Positions 1 through 4,379 of a stretch of 8,886 nt of DNA are shown here, in pieces. How positions within the stretch are numbered: the stretch's first letter is position 1; the number at the start of each line of letters is the position of its first letter. Source of the DNA: RGIG426 sp045598065 (GTDB lineage: Bacteria; Bacillota; Clostridia; Oscillospirales; Acutalibacteraceae); contig JAZLLJ010000053.1 in assembly GCA_045598065.1 (NCBI GenBank), forward strand, positions 1-8,886, read 5' to 3'. Both the position numbers and the translations under genes were made by a program. The notes under the pieces were generated by a model. It did not search any database. It was not told where the DNA came from and was given only the letters and a program-made list of their open reading frames with translations.

Positions 1-194
1 AGGTAGTCGTTCAATTTGCCAGCCAGAAACAAGCTGTTATAAATCGCCTTGCGGTGTTGCTTCAAATACTACAAGTGCTGTTGTCCCCAAATCTCGATTG
101 ATTTTTGCTCGGGCAATTCCAAATCCGGCAGATAGTAGTCGCCGTGCAGAGTGTAACTGATGCTTGTTTTTTCATCTGTGATATGCTTTTTCAT
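1..194 (-). pseudogene. tnpV: TnpV-like transposon-encoded protein, interrupted by an amber codon and cut by the window edge
   Basis: Reading the minus strand from the ATG at 194-192 gives 41 codons (beginning MKKHITDEKTSISYTLHGDY, with LPDLELPEQ and IWGQQHL further on), then TAG at 71-69. The same frame then continues open to base 1 with YLKQHRKAIYNSLFLAGKLN. Both halves match the TnpV family as I remember it: a small protein of clostridial transposons and integrative elements with a 'GDYxxPDLxLPE' start, then 'WGxxxLxYLKxHR' and 'LxxGKLxxYL'. This is recognition from memory, without a search. The function of TnpV is not established. A GGGGG ribosome site (207-203) lies 8 bases before the ATG, so the start is well supported. 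The stop falls inside the conserved core, so the gene is probably inactive unless UAG is read through. No convincing promoter is visible in 195-262. It points to mobile-element DNA continuing beyond the left edge. Confidence 0.72.
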
Positions 195-262
195 TGTGTA
201 ATCCCCCATAATAATGATTTTTGATTTTTCCTATTGATTCAATCATTCCGGCTGATTACAAA

Positions 263-302
263 AACCAAAAGGGAGAGACTACTTCGTTACGTAGTCTCTC
301 CC
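263..302 (-). terminator. Rho-independent terminator closing the efp / Cys-rich gene block
   Basis: A perfect 12-bp inverted repeat (271-282 with 291-302; GGGAGAGACTAC against GTAGTCTCTCCC) encloses an 8-base loop. Read on the minus strand it is followed by TTTTGGTTTTTG. It starts 26 bases after the stop of the cysteine-rich gene, so it is placed to end the leftward operon. An A-tract plus GACC lies upstream (minus strand) and can partly pair with the GGTTTTT tail, which would lengthen the arm imperfectly. The unusually long perfect stem could also be a dispersed repeat unit rather than a unique terminator. Confidence 0.85.
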
Positions 303-328
303 ATCGGGTGGTCTTTTTTAAGTTAAAA

Positions 329-802
329 TTACTCTTCTTCGTCGCAGCAGTCGCAACCGTCTTCGCAGTCGCACTCCTCGATGTCAAATTCGAGGTCTTG
401 ACCACAGTTCGGGCAGACAATGGCGCCTTCAAGCAGGGTTTCCTCGTCCACTTCGAAATCGGCGTTGCAAGCAGGGCAGGTGACTTCGTAGAATTCTTCG
501 TCGTCATCGCCGCAACCGCAGCCGCAGTCACAATCACAATCACAGTCGCAATCGCCGCAGCCGCATCCGCAACCGTCTTCGTCGTCATAAAGATCGTCTT
601 CCACGGCGGCGAGGTCCTCGTCAATCTCGTCGACCTGGGCGGAGAGTTCCGCGAGCGCATCGTCCATATCTTCCATATCGAGGGCGATATCGGACAGCAC
701 GTCGAGAATTTTCAGAGTCATTTTGTCGGCGTTGTTTTCCTCGGAGAGGTTCATGCCCTCGGCAAGACCTTTGAGATACGCCACTTTTTCACTGACAGTC
801 AT
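329..802 (-). CDS. CD1247 N-terminal domain-type protein with Cys-Asp/Gly tract and zinc ribbon
   Basis: This is a 157-aa acidic, probably cytosolic protein of unknown function. Residues 1-70 form a helical, coiled-coil-like region opening with TVSEKVAYLKGLAEGMNL. I recognise this as the 'CD1247 N-terminal domain' found in Clostridia, often next to efp. Residues 77-98 are a low-complexity run with ten cysteines alternating with Gly or Asp (78, 80, 82, 85, 87, 89, 91, 93, 95, 97). A zinc ribbon follows with CPAC (109/112) and CPNC (130/133). The tail adds five more cysteines (144, 146, 150, 152, 153) before EEE, giving 19 Cys in 157 residues. The start is supported by AAGGAGG seven bases before the ATG. 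It lies 43 bases after efp and before a strong terminator, so it is probably co-transcribed with efp. Metal binding is inferred from the ribbon and the Cys clusters. No catalytic motif is visible. Confidence 0.88.
   Translation of the reverse strand: MTVSEKVAYLKGLAEGMNLSEENNADKMTLKILDVLSDIALDMEDMDDALAELSAQVDEIDEDLAAVEDDLYDDEDGCGCGCGDCDCDCDCDCGCGCGDDDEEFYEVTCPACNADFEVDEETLLEGAIVCPNCGQDLEFDIEECDCEDGCDCCDEEE
509..574 (-). repeat. In-gene low-complexity tract encoding alternating Cys-Gly / Cys-Asp
   Basis: These 66 bases code for residues 77-98 of the cysteine-rich protein. The coding strand is a chain of near-repeated 6-base units (TGCGGC, TGCGAT, TGTGAC, TGTGAT types), giving five Cys-Asp pairs flanked by Cys-Gly pairs. 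Codons for both residues alternate between synonyms (TGC/TGT, GAC/GAT), so the DNA repeat is imperfect while the protein pattern is strict. Such tracts can expand or contract by replication slippage. Confidence 0.8.
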
Positions 803-845
803 GGTGATTCCTCCTTGTAAAAATAGAAATCAGAAATAGTATACC

Positions 846-1403
846 TTAGGCACGCTCCATATATTCACCGGTACGGGTGTCGATACGAATCATTTCACCC
901 TCGTCGATGAACAGCGGGACACGGACTTCGGCGCCGGTTTCCAGCGTCGCCGGTTTGGTGGCGTTGGTGGCGGTGTCGCCTTTGAAGCCCGGATCGGTCT
1001 GGGTGACTTGGAGTTCGACGAAGTTCGGCGGCTCCACACCGAAGACGTTGCCTTTATACGAAGCAACGCGGCAGACCATGTTCTCTTTCACGAAACGGAA
1101 GTTGTCGGAGAGAACGTCTTTGTTCAACGGGACGAGCTCGTAGGATTCAGGATCCATAAAGTAGTAGAGATCGCCGTCGTTGTAAGAGTATTCCATCTCT
1201 TTGCGCTCGACGTAAGCCGTCGGGAATTTGTCGTTCGGGTTGAAGGTTTTTTCAATGACCGCGCCGGAGATCACGTTGCGGATCTTGGTACGGACAAAGG
1301 CGGCACCTTTGCCGGGTTTGACGTGTTGGAATTCCACGATCTGGAACACGACGCCGTCCATATCAAACGTAACGCCGTTGCGAAAATCGCCTGCAGAAAC
1401 CAT
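846..1403 (-). CDS. efp: Elongation factor P
   Basis: EF-P (185 aa, the normal length) binds between the ribosomal P and E sites. It relieves stalling at consecutive prolines, acting in the cytosol. The family architecture is complete: an N-terminal KOW-like barrel (about 1-62) with the tip loop VKPGKGAAF, a middle OB domain (about 65-128) and a C-terminal OB domain ending in GEMIRIDTRTGEYMERA. The tip residue is Lys32, the position that carries the post-translational modification in bacteria with a lysine-type EF-P. No modification genes (epmA/epmB) are visible here. The ATG has AGGAGG nine bases upstream. It follows the Xaa-Pro aminopeptidase gene by 78 bases, an arrangement seen in Bacillus (yqhT-efp) and many Clostridia. 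That gap carries a promoter, so efp can be expressed both from it and by read-through from upstream. Confidence 0.98.
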   Translation of the reverse strand: MVSAGDFRNGVTFDMDGVVFQIVEFQHVKPGKGAAFVRTKIRNVISGAVIEKTFNPNDKFPTAYVERKEMEYSYNDGDLYYFMDPESYELVPLNKDVLSDNFRFVKENMVCRVASYKGNVFGVEPPNFVELQVTQTDPGFKGDTATNATKPATLETGAEVRVPLFIDEGEMIRIDTRTGEYMERA

Positions 1404-1435
1404 AGTTTTAGTCCTCCTATAAACCTATTTTCTTT

Positions 1436-1464
1436 ATTTTACCGTATTTTCTTTCTTTTTGCAA
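1436..1464 (-). promoter_or_regulatory. Sigma-A type promoter for efp
   Basis: On the minus strand TTGCAA (1464-1459) and TAAAAT (1441-1436) are separated by exactly 17 bases, close to the sigma-A consensus TTGACA/TATAAT. The site lies in the gap after the peptidase stop and about 33 bases before the efp ATG. The expected start near 1430 would leave a short leader containing the AGGAGG ribosome site. No terminator stands between the peptidase stop and this promoter. Confidence 0.7.
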
Positions 1465-1481
1465 GTCTTATTTGCCGAAAA

Positions 1482-2549
1482 TTAAAGGATGAGCAAACTT
1501 TTTTTCGATTTTGTAAGATTTTCGTGTCCGCTTTCGGTTACAAGCGCCATATCCTCGATGCGTACGCCGCCGACTCCGGGAAGATAAATGCCCGGTTCCA
1601 CGGTGACAACGTTGCCCATCTCCAACGTTTTTTTGCCGGCGCGAGGGGAGAGATTCGGTGCTTCGTGGATTTCGAAGCCCACGCCGTGGCCCGTGCCGTG
1701 GCCGAAGCAATCGCCGTAACCGGCGGCGGCAATTACGTCGCGTGCGGCTTTGTCCACTTCGGCACAAAGCGCACCGGGCGCGATTTTTGCGAGTGCGGCA
1801 AGTTGGGCAGACAGCACCACGTCGTAAAGTTCTTTTTGTTTGTCCGAGACGGCACTGAGCGCAACCGTGCGTGTCATATCGGAGTGCATTCCGCCGACGA
1901 CTGCGCCGAAGTCAAAGGTAATGAAATCGCCTTTTTGCAACTTGCGGTCGGACGGCACGGCGTGGGGACACGAGCCGTTTTCGCCGCTTGCCACGATAAA
2001 GTCGAAAGACACGCCCTCCGAGCCGTTTTTGCGGAGATACGTCTCTAACTCCAGCGCCACGTCGCGCTCGGTGCGGCCGGGGGAGAGGCGTTCGATAATG
2101 TAGGAAAAGCCGTCGTCCGTAAGGGCTTGGGCGGCGCGGAGATTTTTCAGTTCCTCGGGGGTTTTCACGCGCCGACCTTGTTCGATGGCGGCATCTAACC
2201 GACCGTCCGTGCAAACGGTAACGTCCGTGAGCGCCGTCTTGAGGCGCGCTTCGGCGGCAACGGTGGTTTGTTCCGCTTCGATAAGAAGCGTGTCCGTGCA
2301 CCGTTCGCCGAGAAAGACGGCGATATTCTCATACAGTCGTGTCAGCAAGGTGCAGGGGAGTGCTTTGACCGCTTTTTCGCCTGCCTCGATATAGCGAGAA
2401 TCGAGAAGATACGTAGCGGCATCGTGGGTGAGAAGAATGGCACCGTCATCCGCAAAAAAGCCGGAAAGCCAAAAACGGGCGGCAGGAGAAGTGATAAGTG
2501 CCGCTTCGCCGGCGTTCAGCACGGTTTGGAGTTCTTCCACGTGAGTCAT
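1482..2549 (-). CDS. pepP: Xaa-Pro aminopeptidase (M24 family, YqhT/PepP-like)
   Basis: A cytosolic di-metal peptidase that removes N-terminal residues preceding proline (355 aa, matching the short YqhT-type enzymes). Residues 1-125 form the creatinase-like N-terminal domain. Residues 130-350 form the pita-bread catalytic domain. All five expected metal ligands are present: Asp213 (TFDFG), Asp224 (HSDMTRT), His288 (GHGTGHGVG), Glu318 (VEPGIY) and Glu332 (RIEDM). The substrate-side histidines His196 (PHAVPS) and His295 are also present. The ATG overlaps the TGA of the upstream gene (ATGA) and has AGGAGG seven bases before it, so translation is likely coupled. It could instead be annotated as a proline dipeptidase (PepQ), since sequence alone separates these poorly. 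Its position before efp is a conserved neighbourhood. Confidence 0.93.
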   Translation of the reverse strand: MTHVEELQTVLNAGEAALITSPAARFWLSGFFADDGAILLTHDAATYLLDSRYIEAGEKAVKALPCTLLTRLYENIAVFLGERCTDTLLIEAEQTTVAAEARLKTALTDVTVCTDGRLDAAIEQGRRVKTPEELKNLRAAQALTDDGFSYIIERLSPGRTERDVALELETYLRKNGSEGVSFDFIVASGENGSCPHAVPSDRKLQKGDFITFDFGAVVGGMHSDMTRTVALSAVSDKQKELYDVVLSAQLAALAKIAPGALCAEVDKAARDVIAAAGYGDCFGHGTGHGVGFEIHEAPNLSPRAGKKTLEMGNVVTVEPGIYLPGVGGVRIEDMALVTESGHENLTKSKKSLLIL

Positions 2550-3412
2550 TTTTTCGCCTCCTCATAAAGCGTCATCAGCGTTTTGGCATCGCGAGTTTGG
2601 GTGCCTGCCGATTCGCACACGAAGGTGGGGGTAAAGCCACGTTCGGCGATGAGTTGCATCAGCGGTGCAGGCTCGGGGCCGAACAGGGTGTCTTCAAAAG
2701 TCAGGTGGCGTTTTTCGCCGCCGTCGGTGTATTCGATTTTGGAAAAATGGGCGTGGAATTGCCGCGCGCGCTCGATTCCGAGGGCATTTTCAAGCGTGTC
2801 CAAAATTGCCGCGTAATCGGTCTTTTCAGCGATGCCTCCGTGGGTGCGTGCGTTGAGATGTCCGAAGTCGATACACGGCAAAAATCGCTCGTCAACGGCG
2901 CAAAAGTGCATAACTTCCGAAAGGTCGCCCAGTTGATTGATTTTACCCATCGTTTCGGGGCAAATGTGGATAAAACCGAGTCCGGCTTCGTCGAGTGCCG
3001 CTTGGGCACGGGTGAGAGTTTCACAGGCGAGCGCCGTTGCTCCTTCACGGGACAAACCGCCGAGACCGCCGGGATGCACCACGATGCGGTCGCCGCCGAG
3101 ACGGGCGACGGCATCGGCGCTGTCGAGAATATAGCGGATGCTGTTGTCGCGTTTTTGGGGATCGTCGCTGGCAAGCGAGATAAAATACGGAGCGTGGAGG
3201 GACAACTGCACGTTGTGCTCCTCGGCGCTCAAACGTAAAGCGGCGGCGGTATCGTCCGACAACCGGACACCGCGGCCGCACTGATATTCGTATGCATTCA
3301 GGCCGAAAGAGGCGGCATAAGCAGGCATTTCGGCGCTGTGTTTATGACCGGCGGCGGCAAAATCGTCGCAGTTGCCGGCAGGCCCGAAACGGGCAATCAA
3401 CTCGGTGGACAC
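2546..3412 (-). CDS. Endonuclease IV-like TIM-barrel protein (AP endonuclease family 2)
   Basis: A 288-aa protein with the xylose-isomerase-like TIM-barrel fold of Nfo-type AP endonucleases, which use three zinc ions to cut DNA at abasic sites. Candidate metal ligands appear in family order: His73 (LSLHAPYF), His113 (VVHPGG), Glu153 (CPETMGK), Asp182 and His185 (CIDFGHLNA), His220 (HAHFSK), His236 (KRHLTF) and Glu267 (VCESAG). The spacing resembles E. coli Nfo, but the segment before His236 lacks the usual Asp-Arg-His. The family includes members without demonstrated nuclease activity, so the fold is firm and the substrate is less so. The GTG start is chosen because AAGGAGG lies seven bases before it, overlapping the stop of yqeG, and the N-terminus (ELIARFGPAGN) fits. 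It overlaps the next gene by 4 bases. Confidence 0.85.
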   Translation of the reverse strand: MSTELIARFGPAGNCDDFAAAGHKHSAEMPAYAASFGLNAYEYQCGRGVRLSDDTAAALRLSAEEHNVQLSLHAPYFISLASDDPQKRDNSIRYILDSADAVARLGGDRIVVHPGGLGGLSREGATALACETLTRAQAALDEAGLGFIHICPETMGKINQLGDLSEVMHFCAVDERFLPCIDFGHLNARTHGGIAEKTDYAAILDTLENALGIERARQFHAHFSKIEYTDGGEKRHLTFEDTLFGPEPAPLMQLIAERGFTPTFVCESAGTQTRDAKTLMTLYEEAKK

Positions 3413-3419
3413 GAAAAAG

Positions 3420-3426
3420 CCTCCTT
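3420..3426 (-). promoter_or_regulatory. Ribosome site AAGGAGG fixing the GTG start of the endonuclease IV-like gene
   Basis: A full AAGGAGG lies seven bases before GTG (3412-3410). Its first two bases are also the last two bases of the yqeG TAA stop (3427-3425). No competing ATG has such a site, so the GTG is the likely initiator, and ribosomes ending yqeG are placed right on it. Confidence 0.85.
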
Positions 3427-3934
3427 ACAGCCGTTCCGGATGTTTTTGGCGGAATCGGCGCAAAATCCCTTTTTCAAAATGGCGTTTGAGCATAATGGTG
3501 GGACGGTCGCGCTCCAACTCGATGGGCATCAGAAGCAGCATTTTGACACCGGCCAGTTTCGAGCCGAGCACGTCAGTAAACACCTGGTCGCCGATGGCGA
3601 TGCATTTTTTGAGCGGCAGACCGAGTCGTTTGGCACCGCGCCAAAACCCGATGGGCGACGGTTTGCAGGACAGCGACACGGCATCCAGCCCGATTTTGTT
3701 GGTAAACGGCAGAACGCGTTTGGCAAAACCATTGGAGACGACGGTCATTTTGAAACCCTCGTTCTGCATCATTTTGAGCCAGTCGGCGACTTCGTCGGAT
3801 AACTCTTGACTATGAAATTTGGTTAGCGTGTTGTCCACGTCGAGCAATATTCCCTCTACCCCCAAAGAGCGCAAATCGTCGGGAGTGACGTATTGAATAC
3901 GTTCGCGCAAAAGGGTGGGATAAAAAATCGACAT
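3425..3934 (-). CDS. yqeG: YqeG family HAD-type phosphatase
   Basis: A 169-aa haloacid dehalogenase superfamily protein of the YqeG (subfamily IIIA) group, cytosolic, physiological substrate unknown. Motif I is DVDNTL (nucleophile Asp32, acid/base Asp34). Motif II is VVSNG (Ser67). Motif III is Lys91 in CKPSPIGF. Motif IV is IGDQVFTD (Asp116, Asp121). There is no large cap domain, as in the family. The frame is open upstream to 3994, but the ATG at 3934 is chosen. It has AAGGAG seven bases before it, and the protein then begins FYPTLL as family members do. The upstream extension runs into the rpsU terminator. It is the first gene of the left block, with the next gene's ribosome site touching its stop. 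No clear promoter fits in the 46 bases between terminator and ATG, so read-through or an internal rpsU promoter may drive it. Confidence 0.92.
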   Translation of the reverse strand: MSIFYPTLLRERIQYVTPDDLRSLGVEGILLDVDNTLTKFHSQELSDEVADWLKMMQNEGFKMTVVSNGFAKRVLPFTNKIGLDAVSLSCKPSPIGFWRGAKRLGLPLKKCIAIGDQVFTDVLGSKLAGVKMLLLMPIELERDRPTIMLKRHFEKGILRRFRQKHPERL

Positions 3935-3980
3935 AAGAATACTCCTTCCTCGTCGGTTTGACAAAAACGGCGGGGCAGAT

Positions 3981-4013
3981 AAAAAAGCGAGCAAGAAATC
4001 TTGCCCGCTTTTT
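3981..4013 (-). terminator. Terminator after rpsU
   Basis: On the minus strand GCGGGCAAG (4008-4000) pairs with CTTGCTCGC (3995-3987), nine pairs including one G-U, around a 4-base loop, followed by TTTTTT (3986-3981). It begins 13 bases after the rpsU stop. A-residues upstream of the stem can pair with the T-tract, so the + strand also reads as hairpin plus TTTTT and termination may work both ways. Confidence 0.88.
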
Positions 4014-4021
4014 ATGCGACA

Positions 4022-4198
4022 TTATTTGAACTTTCTTTTGCGGGCGGCCTCGGATTTTTTCTTACGGCGCACCGAAGGCTTCTCGTAATGTTCTCTTTTG
4101 CGAACTTCGGCCAACACACCGGAACGGGCGCAGGATTTTTTCCAGCGGCGCAGGGCGCTATCAAGGCTTTCGTTCTCTTTAACTCTAACTTCGGACAT
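4022..4198 (-). CDS. rpsU: 30S ribosomal protein S21
   Basis: S21 (58 aa, normal length) is a small basic protein of the 30S platform near the anti-Shine-Dalgarno end of 16S rRNA. The sequence is typical: SEVRVKENESLDSALRRWKK, then a strongly basic tail with EHYEKPSVRRKKKSEAARKRKFK. The ATG at 4198 is preferred over an in-frame ATG seven codons upstream. It gives the conserved MSEVRV start and has GGGGAGGG (4215-4208) nine bases before it. The upstream ATG would run through that ribosome site. A sigma-A promoter and a terminator flank the gene, so it looks monocistronic, with a leader of about 50 bases. Confidence 0.97.
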   Translation of the reverse strand: MSEVRVKENESLDSALRRWKKSCARSGVLAEVRKREHYEKPSVRRKKKSEAARKRKFK

Positions 4199-4257
4199 TC
4201 TATGTTTCCCTCCCCTCAATTTTGGAAAGGCGGTAATTTCGCCACATAACAGAAGAC

Positions 4258-4286
4258 AGTATACCGCAAAAAAACGATTTCGTCAA
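4258..4286 (-). promoter_or_regulatory. Sigma-A promoter for rpsU
   Basis: On the minus strand TTGACG (4286-4281) and TATACT (4263-4258) are separated by exactly 17 bases. Each hexamer is one base from consensus. The predicted start near 4251 leaves a leader of about 53 bases before the rpsU ATG. It lies in the 181-base gap after leuS. The rest of that gap (4287-4379) shows no convincing terminator for leuS, only a weak TTCCC/GGGAA inverted repeat with no following T-tract. Confidence 0.85.
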
Positions 4287-4379
4287 GAGATTTATTCAAC
4301 TTTCCCGACAAAAAACGTGGGAATTTTTGCATTTTCATCCAAAATTCGTTTTGCGTGGTAAGTTGTTGGTAATTTATGT

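Noticed and set aside
233..246. Palindrome ATTGATTCAAT upstream of the TnpV frame as an operator
   Set aside because: It is AT-rich and short, with no nearby promoter to regulate. Chance occurrence is likely.
221..820. 199-codon + strand frame across the terminator and cysteine-rich gene
   Set aside because: It reads through the terminator hairpin and the repeat tract. The composition (Val/Ala/Thr-rich) is the mirror of the Cys/Asp/Glu-rich real gene.
838..843. TATACT on the minus strand between efp and the cysteine-rich gene, possible -10
   Set aside because: At 17-base spacing the -35 position reads GAATAT, far from consensus, so a promoter is not supported.
1008..2048. 346-codon + strand frame opposite efp and the peptidase gene
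   Set aside because: It crosses the boundary of two well-supported minus-strand genes, including their promoter gap, and shows no domain or ribosome site.
3935..3994. N-terminal extension of yqeG to an ATG at 3994
   Set aside because: The extension overlaps the rpsU terminator and adds residues not typical of YqeG. The ATG at 3934 has an AAGGAG at ideal spacing.
4229..4243. GGCG/CGCC inverted repeat in the rpsU leader as an S21 autoregulatory element
   Set aside because: Only four pairs with a 7-base loop. It is too weak to distinguish from chance.
4298..4325. TTCCC/GGGAA inverted repeat after leuS as its terminator
   Set aside because: The stem is short and, on the minus strand, no T-tract follows. 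The T-run is on the side opposite to the required one.
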